Of a stretch of 64,000 nucleotides of DNA, positions 1 to 8,334 are shown one piece after another. The first letter of the stretch is position 1; each line of letters begins with the position of its first letter. The position numbers and the translations under genes are program-made. The notes beneath the pieces are model-generated. The model was not told the DNA's origin. It ran no database searches and saw only the letters and a list, made by a program, of their open reading frames with translations. The DNA is from Paenibacillus larvae subsp. larvae (GTDB taxonomy: Bacteria > Bacillota > Bacilli > Paenibacillales > NBRC-103111), in NCBI RefSeq assembly GCF_002003265.1, contig NZ_CP019687.1, positions 1,426,001 through 1,490,000 on the forward strand, given 5' to 3'.

Positions 1-211
1 GATACGGAGGCTTTTGTACAACGTCTCTTTTAGCTCCGTTTATCTTCTGGTATAGTTCCCTCGGGTCCGAGTTTGAGCTAGAAGGGGAGAAATACGGCAC
101 GTCTCTCGGTGGCCACACTTTTTTATACTTGAGATCGTTGGCATACCATTCATGGAGCTGTGCATCGAGCTCATCGTCAAATACCTCGGGCCTTGCGTGC
201 CAACCGTCCAT
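1..211 (-). CDS. Partial phage protein running off the left edge
   Basis: An open frame reads leftward from the end of the exonuclease gene to the window edge without a stop. The first ATG is at 211. A GGGGAG ribosome site lies further upstream, near 230-240, but is followed in this frame only by a rare ATC codon, so the true start may be upstream of 211. The visible 70 residues are hydrophilic and rich in Asp, Trp, Tyr and Pro. I do not recognise the family. Its position in the leftward run suggests a phage replication or nucleotide-metabolism protein. Confidence 0.45.
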   Translation of the reverse strand, partial: MDGWHARPEVFDDELDAQLHEWYANDLKYKKVWPPRDVPYFSPSSSNSDPRELYQKINGAKRDVVQKPPY

Positions 212-243
212 ATACGTTACAAAATCCTTTGCGATCTGGTCTG

Positions 244-858
244 CTATTGCTTGCGAGATACGATCTCCCCCTTTGTTTTATCAATGACTTTCGCGAGCTT
301 TGGAATGTAAGTCAGCGGCCGTTTCTCGTCGTTGATGAGGACGTTGTAATATCGTATTCCCAGCGCATCGGCTTCTGCCTTAAGTTGCTGGAATATTTTC
401 ACCGTTGCCTCCACGTCAGCCATAGCGCGGTGGTGCCCGGTTAACTCTATACCTCTACGCTCAGCAACTGCGGCAAGACTCGCTGATTCACCCGGCTCTA
501 CCAACTTCGAAAGCACCCGAGTACAAACAAAAGAACTTGGCTCAACTAGATACCGTGCAAGAAACGATAAGTCAAAAGGTGCATGGTGGGCGACCACTAT
601 AGAGCCACTCATAAAGCACGCAAGCAGTGGAATTGCGAGTTCTTCGGGAATACCTCCTCGCATCATGCTTTCGTTGATTCCGGTCAGATTTATAATTTCC
701 GGTGTCAACTTAGTGCCGGAATTTTTCGTGATACGAACGTCAAGCCGGCCATACTCCCGGATTAGATCAGTGCGGATTGCGGCTATCTCCGTAATCTGAT
801 CTTTCGTCGGGTCGAGTCCGGTTGTTTCTAGGTCAAACACCGTGTATATTTCTCTCAT
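244..858 (-). CDS. DnaQ-like 3'-5' exonuclease (DEDDh family)
   Basis: This 204-residue protein has the three exonuclease motifs in order: ExoI FDLETTG near residue 8, ExoII HHAPFDLSFL near 92, and ExoIII GHHRAMADVEAT near 142 with the DEDDh histidine. Such proteins remove nucleotides from 3' ends, as in the proofreading epsilon subunit of DNA polymerase III. The ATG follows a GTGAGGGG ribosome site and overlaps the preceding gene by four bases (ATGA), so the two are translationally coupled. The split phage polymerase just upstream carries its own exonuclease remnant, so this could supply proofreading or DNA turnover. The role is inferred. Confidence 0.85.
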   Translation of the reverse strand: MREIYTVFDLETTGLDPTKDQITEIAAIRTDLIREYGRLDVRITKNSGTKLTPEIINLTGINESMMRGGIPEELAIPLLACFMSGSIVVAHHAPFDLSFLARYLVEPSSFVCTRVLSKLVEPGESASLAAVAERRGIELTGHHRAMADVEATVKIFQQLKAEADALGIRYYNVLINDEKRPLTYIPKLAKVIDKTKGEIVSRKQ

Positions 859-1052
859 TTGCGCAGCCCCTCACTAACTGTCGTAATAGGCTTAAAGGTA
901 GCCCGAGTGACTTCGATCTTGCTATTCCGGTAGCCCCCAAATGTCGACAACTTCCTCGCCCATTTTTCCGCAGCATCCACCGTTTCATATGTCGGGATAT
1001 AGCAACCTTCTTTCATATACGGAATATCATCGATCATAATTACGTAGTACAT
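855..1052 (-). CDS. Small phage protein, unknown function
   Basis: A 65-residue ORF sits between the polymerase C-terminal gene and the exonuclease. It has a good AAAGGAG ribosome site six bases before its ATG, abuts the polymerase stop and overlaps the exonuclease start, which supports it being real. The first half is rich in Tyr, Ile and Met and the second half is basic. No motif or family is recognised. Confidence 0.55.
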   Translation of the reverse strand: MYYVIMIDDIPYMKEGCYIPTYETVDAAEKWARKLSTFGGYRNSKIEVTRATFKPITTVSEGLRK

Positions 1053-2219
1053 CTATGCAACTCCTTTCGCGGCCTGTAGCCGTTCGTCATAATCGTCATA
1101 CACTCGGCCCTTTTCGTCGTATTTCTCTATGATCGGCCGGCAGCCTGCGAAGTCCCATTCTTCCGGCTTGTAGGTCTGCATCCAGCAGGGCTCAATAACC
1201 GTATCCGTTACGAGTGGAACACTTAGCTCGACCGTTTTCATCATAATCTCGTTGATTAGATCGATCGTTTCCGCCGTGAACTGATCGTTCGGAATTGAGT
1301 TTTTGATCTCGTCGTGGATCGATGCATTCATTTCCCATCCACGTTCCCGGCACACTGCCGCATTTCGAATGCCGATCAGTTTTAGGATATCGGCACCGGT
1401 ACCTTGGATGACCGCGTTAAAGGCGGCTCTGATCCAGTACCCGACAAGCCCTCGCTTTGCAGAAAGGATGTCGATCTCGTCTTGCACTGCGGTCAATCTC
1501 TTTCGGTCAGCATCCCTCGGGTTGGTAATATTTTGTAGCCTTTTACGTTCCGAGTAAAGCCGGTACAACCGTTGCTCATTTCGTTTTACAAACGCGGCGA
1601 CTTCGTTAAAATCGGGAAAACGCCGTTTTCGACCGAACAGAGTCTCGACATAACCATCCCGTTTCATCATCTCTCGATAGTCCTTAACCATCGGTTTAAA
1701 TGACGGAAAAGTCTCGTCGAAGTTTTCGAAAAACATGTGCGCAACGTCCTCAGTAACGTTCATCTTTTTCGCAAACGCCCGCGGTGATTGGTCGTAACTC
1801 ACCGCTAGTTGTCCCGTTTTCATCATTTTACGAGGGTAATATGCGGTCGCCGGCGGCTCTCCCCCAAACCCACCTTGACCACTAACGGGATCGTACCATG
1901 CCTTATCGAGGCACACTTGCTCAGGCAGCCCGAAGGTCATCATCGCCATTTTTGTATACAAGTCCACGCCGTCCACGAAAATCTGGCGCATGGAGTTATC
2001 TCCGTACTTTACGTACATGATGTGCGCCATGATGCGCGGCTGGATCTGACCGAGGTCTGCGCCTATAAACGTAAAGCCCTTGCGTGGAATAAAGCAATTA
2101 CGTACACGGACACCAGCGCCCTTTGCCGGGAGGTTTTGGAGATTCGTGCCTTTCGGAACTTTTTCGTTGCTGGTGATGAGTTTTCGGACTACTGTGTGGT
2201 AATTGTCGTCAGTTATCAC
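1053..2219 (-). CDS. DNA polymerase I (family A), C-terminal palm/fingers part
   Basis: This 388-residue protein begins just upstream of the conserved NLQNLP segment and carries the family A motifs. Motif A is GADLGQIQPR near residue 53 (the usual Glu is Gln), motif B is RKMMKTGQLAVSY near 130, and motif C is IHDE near 306. It would be the nucleotidyl-transfer half of the phage replicative polymerase. The N-terminal half is encoded separately upstream, with a different gene (2209-2541) in between, so the polymerase is split just after its TGRYSSS motif. The GTG start overlaps the preceding gene by 11 bases. Activity would need assembly with the other half, which is itself damaged. Confidence 0.9.
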   Translation of the reverse strand: MITDDNYHTVVRKLITSNEKVPKGTNLQNLPAKGAGVRVRNCFIPRKGFTFIGADLGQIQPRIMAHIMYVKYGDNSMRQIFVDGVDLYTKMAMMTFGLPEQVCLDKAWYDPVSGQGGFGGEPPATAYYPRKMMKTGQLAVSYDQSPRAFAKKMNVTEDVAHMFFENFDETFPSFKPMVKDYREMMKRDGYVETLFGRKRRFPDFNEVAAFVKRNEQRLYRLYSERKRLQNITNPRDADRKRLTAVQDEIDILSAKRGLVGYWIRAAFNAVIQGTGADILKLIGIRNAAVCRERGWEMNASIHDEIKNSIPNDQFTAETIDLINEIMMKTVELSVPLVTDTVIEPCWMQTYKPEEWDFAGCRPIIEKYDEKGRVYDDYDERLQAAKGVA

Positions 2220-2541
2220 GGAAATTTACGACCTCTTTCGTCCCGTCTAGATGATAGATGTACGCCTGACTACGGAAAAGACCACTCTTAACCTCGTACA
2301 CGGGTACCCCGTATAATTCCGGTTCTTCTGTTCCTTTGTCGTCACTGTATTGTGCATCCCACCTGTCTCCACAACAAGGGCAGTCATTCCCAGTAGAACA
2401 CCCATCAAAATAAATACCAATTTCCTCGGCTTTTTTGTTTGCTTGATCTGCCGTATCAGTTTCAATTATTACAACGTCACATACAGAATCATTTACAATA
2501 GTAAAGCCTCCGGGATTACTTTGATAAAAGGTAAAGTACAT
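2209..2541 (-). CDS. Small phage protein with Cys cluster, inside the split polymerase
   Basis: This 110-residue protein has a GCSTGNDCPCCGDRW segment near residues 47-61 that could bind zinc, followed by an acidic stretch. It resembles a widespread small phage family that I recall as DUF7296; the family name is from memory. It starts with ATG after AAGGAGGG, and that ribosome site lies inside the last codons of the upstream polymerase fragment. It separates the two polymerase parts on the same strand. It lacks homing-endonuclease motifs (LAGLIDADG, GIY-YIG, HNH), so it is not an obvious intron- or intein-borne nuclease. Confidence 0.65.
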   Translation of the reverse strand: MYFTFYQSNPGGFTIVNDSVCDVVIIETDTADQANKKAEEIGIYFDGCSTGNDCPCCGDRWDAQYSDDKGTEEPELYGVPVYEVKSGLFRSQAYIYHLDGTKEVVNFRDN

Positions 2542-2542
2542 T

Positions 2543-4333
2543 TTATCCCTCCTTGAACTCGTCTAAAACGTCGATTGGCCTCCCTTTATACCCGCTAGAA
2601 CTATACCTACCCGTTGCAGTTCCCCCGGCCTTAAATTCCGAGTGCAGCCGTCCGTCCGCCTCAAGTGCATGTGGTATCTTCCGGATATACGTATTTAATA
2701 GCTTTTCGTAGACTGCAACGGTCGCTAGTGGCTTTAACGCAGTCTCCGTCTCGTAATACTCCTCCATCACTTCTGATGCGGTTGACCGCTCTTTGCCACG
2801 TTTAAACTTAGGAGTTACATCCTCAATGCCAAGGTGATCGTAGATTAGATACGCGAGGTGATTGCCGTTAGTGATCGAAAACTCGGTAACGTACCTGGGC
2901 GCGTGCTCCTCGACGGCAGGGGCCGGCTTTTCTGCGTATAATTTCAGAAGCCTTTCCTTTGCGTCCCGATACTTCTTCAGTCCCGTTTTGCCCACAGACT
3001 CGCACTCCTCGATAATCCTTTGCTGCTTTTTGACGCTGTCCTCCCATCGTTTAATTCGCGCTTTCTGAGCTTCAGTCCACTTTGCAATCTTTTTAGCGCT
3101 GAGCGTCCGATCCATCTTACAGATAAACTCGTCGTTTATGCCGTATGTCTCTATCACGTCACGTTTAGCCTGCTCAAGTGCTGGTTCAAACTCGGCTTCC
3201 AGCGCCTTTAGACCGTCCAAATCGATCTCAAAGCCGCATCGAGCCATAAATACGTCAACTTCGGGGAGTTTAGAGTCGATCTCGGCGTAACACTCGAGCA
3301 GCCGGCCGGGTGACTTACGCATCATCTCCATTTGCCACTCGCAGAGTTTCCAGCTGTACAGGACGTCCTTGATAGCATAGATGCCGACAAGCTCCACACT
3401 AAAAGGCGCAGGTGATCCGTTGCCAAACAAATCCTCAAACGTATAAATGGGACCGGGGATGCCAAAATATTTGCCGTATTTTTCTACGAGTATTTTTAAC
3501 CCGTACTTTTCCTCGTGCTCGTTGAGGAGGTGCATCGCATCCAACGTATCCCACACGCATCCACGGATTTCGTAACCGTCGTTTTGAGCAACGTGCAAAT
3601 CATACCGGGCGGACCCCATATGAAACGTTTTGCCGTGGATTGGCTGTCATAGATACGGCTTGATTGCGCCCAGCACCTTCGAGCGCGTGAGTTGTGGGTC
3701 ACCGATCTTGAAAGCGAAAGTATCATTTAAAAACTCGAAGCCCTCGACTCCCCGCATATCTACATGCCCATACGGAAGGTAATAGCCCTCGCCCAGCAAC
3801 GGCAGCCAGATCGAAAACCCGATACTTAAGTCAATATACGAATCGACCCCAGTACCCTCAAAGTCGCCTGCCGTCATCGATTTCACGCCGAGAAAGTCGT
3901 ATTTTCCAGCCCATTCCGTCATCTGCCGTTTACACTCCGTTCGAAGCCGCTCAACAAACGCTGGCAGCTCCGAATCATGCGTGAGGATGTGGAAATTCTC
4001 AGGCTTTGATGCAAGCACCTCTTCGATCCGCCGCTCCCTCTCGGCCTCCTTACGCTTTTGCAAAATCCGCGCCCCTGCCGCGAGCATATCGCCCTTGGTC
4101 CACCGCTTGCCGTCGGTCCGAAGACTGCCTATCTCTCCGGACCTGAATGCGACAAATGCGGCGTCAAGTTGCATACGTTGCTTGGGCGTAAGGGCCATCG
4201 CGCCGATTCGCTCGAATGCTTCTTCGGGTGTTTCAGCGACCCCAGCGGCTTTGCGTTTTTGTACCGCCTCTTTTATTCGGGAGGTGTCCGTCGGAGAGCG
4301 TGTGTTGAGCGTAAGTTTGAATTTCGTGGTTAC
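2543..4333 (-). pseudogene. DNA polymerase I (family A), exonuclease/thumb part, interrupted by TGA
   Basis: One reading frame from about 4333 to 2543 encodes a 3'-5' exonuclease domain (GDFEGTGVDSYID near 3850) and then the thumb region up to TGRYSSSG near 2600. It is broken by one in-frame TGA at 3647-3649. Residues on both sides are typical polymerase (AIKPYL before, GKTFHMGSARYDLH after), so the stop is a nonsense mutation, not a gene boundary. A strong AGGAGG at about 4336-4341 is followed by GTA at 4331-4333, not a start codon. The first ATG (4198) has no good ribosome site and skips 45 coding codons. Loss of a GTG start is plausible. Confidence 0.8.
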
Positions 4334-4339
4334 CGCCTC

Positions 4340-5149
4340 CTATTGGTCAATGCGGTTTTCGACGGTCACAACGAGGGCAACGTCCCCAAGCTTCGCCCAA
4401 GTGTCGTGATCATCGTCTACAAACGATGGTTTTACCAGATGTACAAGGTCAATCTTACGCTTGAAACCAAGCCTAGTATCGTCGATCTCCGCGAGAATTC
4501 CGGAAAATCCACTCCTTCCTATCGCGTTATTATTTTTCGATTTATATTCATATCGTACGATGTCCCCAACCTTAAACTCGTTGACCTTCCGACCGATCTT
4601 CGCCCACTTTTCTTCCTGCTTGGCTGCCGCTACCTCTTCGTCTGTGGCTCGCTTTAGTTGCCGGGTGCAAAACCAACACTCATATTTAGGTCCCTTACAT
4701 TTATATGGCACATCGCTATAATCAGTATGGGTTACCTGTACGATATCTCCGACAGCAGCCCCGTAGGAAGAATCGCAGGGGTATACCTCTATGATTTTCG
4801 CGTAATCACCGACCTTTAGTCGTCGACCAACCTCTTCTTCTAGCCTCTTCTCAAGCTCGGTGACCTCGGCTTTGCGTTGGTCTAGTAAATACTGAAGAGC
4901 CCCCGCTTGGCTTACCCGTTTCAAGACAGTGAAGTCATCATTAATTGCGTTATACTCCTCGTTTTCGTCATCTTCGATTAAGACATAGTTCCCATCGTGA
5001 TAACCAGTCTCTATGACCTCATACGGTTTACCCGCAGTGAGGTAGTAACTATGTGCGGGGACTTCGTCGTAAACTATAAAGTCTCCTACGTCAGGTGATC
5101 CATCAACTTCGCGAAACACTCCACCGTTAATCTCACGTAATTTACCCAT
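4340..5149 (-). CDS. Phage protein with repeated SH3/KOW-like segments
   Basis: This roughly 269-residue protein has repeated short beta-rich segments beginning with GD (DVGDFIVYDE near residue 20, KVGDYAKIIEV near 112, KVGDIVRYEY near 194), separated by a charged coiled-coil stretch near residues 85-110. A CWFC pair lies near 160. The pattern resembles small SH3-like barrels that bind nucleic acid or protein, but I recognise no family. The start at 5149 follows AGGAGGG by five bases and is preferred to a TTG at 5164. It lies between the zinc-ribbon gene and the polymerase. Confidence 0.6.
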   Translation of the reverse strand: MGKLREINGGVFREVDGSPDVGDFIVYDEVPAHSYYLTAGKPYEVIETGYHDGNYVLIEDDENEEYNAINDDFTVLKRVSQAGALQYLLDQRKAEVTELEKRLEEEVGRRLKVGDYAKIIEVYPCDSSYGAAVGDIVQVTHTDYSDVPYKCKGPKYECWFCTRQLKRATDEEVAAAKQEEKWAKIGRKVNEFKVGDIVRYEYKSKNNNAIGRSGFSGILAEIDDTRLGFKRKIDLVHLVKPSFVDDDHDTWAKLGDVALVVTVENRIDQ

Positions 5150-5160
5150 ACGAACCCTCC

Positions 5161-5367
5161 TCAAATTATCCGCCCATTGGCGTCAATCGTTCCGCTAGCA
5201 CTCCGGTAAGTCTCCCTTGCGAATGCCGCAAAGCACTCATCGTGGACGAAATCTCCCTCAGTCGTTAACACAACGCTGTCTCCCTCGTAAATCTCGCCAT
5301 CACAGCTCGCACATGATGCAACGATTGGGTCCGTGTCGTCGGGGTTAAACCGATCTAGCTCGGGCAC
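5161..5367 (-). CDS. Small zinc-ribbon-like phage protein
   Basis: This 68-residue protein has CASC near residue 18 and HDEC near 42, a four-ligand arrangement expected to hold one zinc ion. The GTG start overlaps the end of the upstream nuclease-like gene by 13 bases, so translation is probably coupled. No specific function can be assigned; small zinc proteins are common in phage early regions. Confidence 0.6.
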   Translation of the reverse strand: MPELDRFNPDDTDPIVASCASCDGEIYEGDSVVLTTEGDFVHDECFAAFARETYRSASGTIDANGRII

Positions 5368-5768
5368 GCGACCAGCTCCCGGTCAAATGCCAGTGGCAAC
5401 TCTTGCCAGCGTGCTGCTGCCCGTGCTTCTGACGCCCAGTACTCACCGATCCCGCGGTTCACAAAGTAAAATACGCGCGGCGACTCGTCTTCTTCCCCCA
5501 GTACGCCAACGATATAGTCAGCGTCGGACTTCGAATATGGCTCGCCGTTATTCTTTTTTGCATAGACGACGAGGTCACCCCCGCGGTCATACCGTTTGCG
5601 AATCGTCTTGACTTGGAATGTGTACCACTCGCCGTTGACCGGATCGCGCCCGATGAGGTCATACGGCTCTTCTGTTTCCGGCTCAGCTACGACCCAGCCG
5701 GATGATACTAGCGCGAGTTTTGCGGCTAGCTGTGATGCCTTTCCCCGTTGTTCGCTGTAATGCGCCAA
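5355..5768 (-). CDS. Predicted PD-(D/E)XK nuclease-like phage protein
   Basis: This 137-residue protein contains EPYDLIGRD near residue 34 and TFQVKT near 50, the spacing of an Asp and a Q-x-K triad in PD-(D/E)XK nucleases of the Holliday-junction-resolvase-like group. The N-terminus (EQRGKASQLAAKLALVSSGW) matches the usual first helix that reads as a locus-tagged restriction or resolvase fold. It would act on branched or damaged phage DNA, by inference. The TTG start follows AGGAGG by about ten bases. Confidence 0.6.
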   Translation of the reverse strand: MAHYSEQRGKASQLAAKLALVSSGWVVAEPETEEPYDLIGRDPVNGEWYTFQVKTIRKRYDRGGDLVVYAKKNNGEPYSKSDADYIVGVLGEEDESPRVFYFVNRGIGEYWASEARAAARWQELPLAFDRELVACPS

Positions 5769-5796
5769 GTTGTTATCGCCTCCTTATTGCTTTTTG

Positions 5797-5916
5797 TTAG
5801 GATATAACTACCTTAAGCCAAGATAGCAATAGTATCCAAGCGGCAGATATAGCCATCATCGTACCCCCAACAACTGTTGCAAACAGGGCGGCTTCCCACA
5901 TTTCTCGAAAGTTCAT
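5797..5916 (-). CDS. 39-residue single-pass membrane protein
   Basis: A short ORF begins at ATG 5916, overlapping the stop of the Acb2-like gene (TGAATGA arrangement), and ends at TAA 5797-5799. It starts MNFREMWEAA and is followed by a hydrophobic stretch of about 25 residues that should span the membrane once. It fills the gap between two phage genes. Function unknown. Confidence 0.5.
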   Translation of the reverse strand: MNFREMWEAALFATVVGGTMMAISAAWILLLSWLKVVIS

Positions 5917-6128
5917 TCAGACACCTCATTCCTTGCGATAGAAGCGTTTGCCCACATAACAACTTGCTCCAAATTCGTTATGGCTAACGATTTTTCCCGG
6001 CTGTTCGGGCAAATTTCATTAATCAGGTATGCGAGTTCTTTCGCCTCTTCTCGTAATTCTGTATATTTTTCGGGCTGTCCCGGCTTTGGTGAATGATATT
6101 TAAAACTATTTTCAATTTGTTGATGCAT
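5913..6128 (-). CDS. Acb2/Tad1-type hairpin protein (predicted anti-CBASS cyclic-nucleotide sponge)
   Basis: This 71-residue phage protein has the pattern of the Acb2 family: an N-terminal QIENSFKYH segment followed by proline, PEKYTELREEAKELA, CPNSREKSLAITNLE and a C-terminal AVMWANA-like helix (here VVMWANASIARNE). Known Acb2 proteins form small helical hexamers that bind cyclic di- and trinucleotides and so block CBASS, and in some cases Thoeris, signalling. Length (about 70-100 residues) and motif order fit. The assignment rests on remembered family pattern. It lies among replication genes, so it would be made early in infection. Confidence 0.75.
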   Translation of the reverse strand: MHQQIENSFKYHSPKPGQPEKYTELREEAKELAYLINEICPNSREKSLAITNLEQVVMWANASIARNEVSE

Positions 6129-6140
6129 TCAATGTCCCCC

Positions 6141-6299
6141 TTATAATCTCTCTGCTTTATGAGCAATAACTGCTACTACTGCTATGGCAGCTATCTTCCA
6201 AATCCCGAAAGAAATAGCTAAGAAAAACCCAAAAAACAAAGACAACACTAAGAATGTGAAAACGAACTCCGCTACGTAAAGTTTCAAAAAATCCAACAT
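6141..6299 (-). CDS. 52-residue phage membrane protein
   Basis: Starting at ATG 6299, just after the stop of the ssDNA-binding protein, this ORF gives a short protein with two hydrophobic stretches near residues 8-26 and 30-45 and a C-terminal basic end. A longer in-frame extension upstream would overlap the ssDNA-binding gene and has no ribosome site, so the short form is preferred. Function unknown. Confidence 0.5.
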   Translation of the reverse strand: MLDFLKLYVAEFVFTFLVLSLFFGFFLAISFGIWKIAAIAVVAVIAHKAERL

Positions 6300-6300
6300 C

Positions 6301-7038
6301 CTAAAACTTCGGATCAACATCGTCAGGCTCAGTGAACCGCTCACGTAAAACGTACACGTCGACCTTACTGTCATCGAATTCAGCAGCCTCTTCAAGGATT
6401 TTCCGAATGTCTTCTTCATCTCGGAAATTAGCTAGCTCCGCATACTTTATTTCATCTGTTCCGATAAACTTTTGTGCTTCCACCAGAATCTCTTCATCGA
6501 TATCTGCCGAGGTGAGCGAGTAGGATTTTCCATCGGATGTTTTCTGGATGAGTACGACGTCCCCGACAAGTGTATAATCCTTCGCAAACTTCTTGGCTGC
6601 CTTCTCCAGCTTGTCGTAGTCATCGATTAGGTTCATCGCGTGAAATTCCTTAAGGTCGAGGATTCGCCACGTCCTATACTCGAAGTCATAGACCGGGACC
6701 ATAAAGTACAATTTACGTTTAGCATTGGCCCTACACGACAGACAAACACTCGGATTTCTTTTCGCAAACTCTCCGAAGTCTGCTCCGACATCTTTCGGGG
6801 AGTGTAGGCATGTATGCTTTTTGACGAAAGTTGTTCGTGTTGCAAAATCCCCGTCTTCATGGACATGATAGAAATACCAATCGTCAGGGCCGGCAAGCAA
6901 CGCAAACACCTTGCCGTCAGCCAGCTCAGAACCAAGACGTACATACCTTGTTACACCTTCCGGCAGGCCGTCGTTGCCGCCGTTAGCCCGTTTCTTGCGT
7001 TCTTCTTCACGCTCTTTAAGCCATTCACGTACTCCCAT
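6301..7038 (-). CDS. Phage single-stranded DNA-binding protein
   Basis: This 245-residue protein has a basic N-terminal region, an aromatic-rich core, a possible zinc site (HTCLHSP near residue 75 and CLSCRA near 98) and a very acidic C-terminus. That layout is typical of phage ssDNA-binding proteins of the T4 gp32 type, where the acidic tail docks replication partners. It lies among polymerase, primase and helicase genes. ATG at 7038. Confidence is good for the class and lower for the exact family. Confidence 0.7.
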   Translation of the reverse strand: MGVREWLKEREEERKKRANGGNDGLPEGVTRYVRLGSELADGKVFALLAGPDDWYFYHVHEDGDFATRTTFVKKHTCLHSPKDVGADFGEFAKRNPSVCLSCRANAKRKLYFMVPVYDFEYRTWRILDLKEFHAMNLIDDYDKLEKAAKKFAKDYTLVGDVVLIQKTSDGKSYSLTSADIDEEILVEAQKFIGTDEIKYAELANFRDEEDIRKILEEAAEFDDSKVDVYVLRERFTEPDDVDPKF

Positions 7039-7131
7039 TCAATCGCTCCTTTTCGTTAATTATCGTCGGACTTCGCGTTTGCGCGTCCGCAACCGGGCAC
7101 CTGCCGAGATGCCCAGCGGCTGAAACGCAAA

Positions 7132-7656
7132 CTATATCATGTAGGCAGCAACGGCCTTGGCCACGCGGCGCTTTTCGGCCTGAACCTCCGCAAGATCGTG
7201 GTCAAGTTGCTCAATGTATTGGTCGATCGCGGCCACCCGGGCGGCCATCGCGAGTTTCACAGACTGGCTACGGGTCTTTTCAGCCCGGAGCAAGCACGCG
7301 GCTCGCTCGACGGCCAGTTCGAGTTTAGCGATTTTAGCTTCTCGTTGATGCCTTCGTTCTTTTCGTTCAACTTTGCGTAGTTCTTTTTGCGTCACAGATT
7401 CGACTTTTTGTCGTATGATATTTATGGGATTGTCTCCGGGGTAAAGCGTTATGACAATGTCGTTGTCCTGCGCAAGGATGAATAGTACCCCTCCGCCTGC
7501 AAATAATCTCGATGGGGTGCCGTCTTCTGCGATGATATCGGCGATGTACCGGGCCTTCTTGACGTTGGATCGTACCCACTCATTGGCAATTTTCCGGTTG
7601 ATTCGTAGAGATGTCACCGCCTTTTCGACCGCATGATGCGTAACCTCGATTTTCAT
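7132..7656 (-). CDS. Phage protein with C-terminal coiled coil
   Basis: This 174-residue protein starts at ATG 7656, five bases after GAGGTGA; the longer TTG start at 7680 lacks a ribosome site. The first 90 residues form a compact domain (EVTHHAVEKAV, GGGVLFILA). The rest is a long charged coiled coil rich in Glu, Lys, Arg and Ala. Family not recognised. Confidence 0.55.
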   Translation of the reverse strand: MKIEVTHHAVEKAVTSLRINRKIANEWVRSNVKKARYIADIIAEDGTPSRLFAGGGVLFILAQDNDIVITLYPGDNPINIIRQKVESVTQKELRKVERKERRHQREAKIAKLELAVERAACLLRAEKTRSQSVKLAMAARVAAIDQYIEQLDHDLAEVQAEKRRVAKAVAAYMI

Positions 7657-7718
7657 CCGAATCACCTCAAACGTTGACAAATCTTTTAATATGGAATATA
7701 ATTACAATGAATTGATAC

Positions 7719-8282
7719 TTACGCTAGTGCCTTTCGACATCTAGCCCTGAAGCGATGGGTGTACGTCCGGTTTGATGAAATCTTACCTCCGCAATTTTTG
7801 GCTATCACCCTTGCGATGTACTTCGTCTCATCAATACCACTTGCCCATAGCTTTAGTATCATCTCCTTTCGAGGATCGCCTTCCGCTAAGAGGGCGATTT
7901 TCTCGTTAACCATCAATCCATCATCGATAACTGCTGAGTCATCTATTACCGTCGACTCAAGCTCAATCTCTGAGCGTTTTTCGGATAAAGAGATAACTAC
8001 AGGAGTCTCACTAAATCTCTTACGCGATTCCTTCAAACAACTATTTATCTTAAACATTGCTAGGTTATAGAAATTTCCTTTTCTAGGATCAAAAGCCCTA
8101 ACCGCACTGTCTATCCTCGTGAAGCATGATTCTTCGAATTTGGCTTCGTTTCGTATGCTGTGCCAATTGTGGTTTGACATTTTATGAATTTCGCCAATTA
8201 ATTCCGCCTTTATTTTCCAGAGAGATTCTTCACATCCGAGTTTTGCCTTAAGTGCCAAAGTATTCAGTTTGCTCTTATCCAA
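7719..8282 (-). CDS. Sigma-70-like phage factor
   Basis: The 187-residue protein has a region-2-like stretch (AVRAFDPRKGNFYNLA, then INSCLKESRKR) as seen in the promoter-melting and core-binding part of sigma factors, and a basic C-terminal segment (SSNRTYTHRFRARCRKAL) that could be a region-4 helix-turn-helix. It would redirect RNA polymerase to phage promoters. Start is TTG at 8282 after GGAGGG. The match is by pattern and is moderately sure. Confidence 0.6.
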   Translation of the reverse strand: MDKSKLNTLALKAKLGCEESLWKIKAELIGEIHKMSNHNWHSIRNEAKFEESCFTRIDSAVRAFDPRKGNFYNLAMFKINSCLKESRKRFSETPVVISLSEKRSEIELESTVIDDSAVIDDGLMVNEKIALLAEGDPRKEMILKLWASGIDETKYIARVIAKNCGGKISSNRTYTHRFRARCRKALA

Positions 8283-8334
8283 CCCGTTTTTCCCTCCTAT
8301 TTATATACCATCATAAAATCGCTAAAGTGTAACA

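Noticed and set aside
2160-2600. Group I intron or intein in the DNA polymerase
   Set aside because: The inserted ORF has its own ribosome site and lacks endonuclease or intein motifs; no intron core was recognised. A split gene is the simpler reading, though cDNA would decide.
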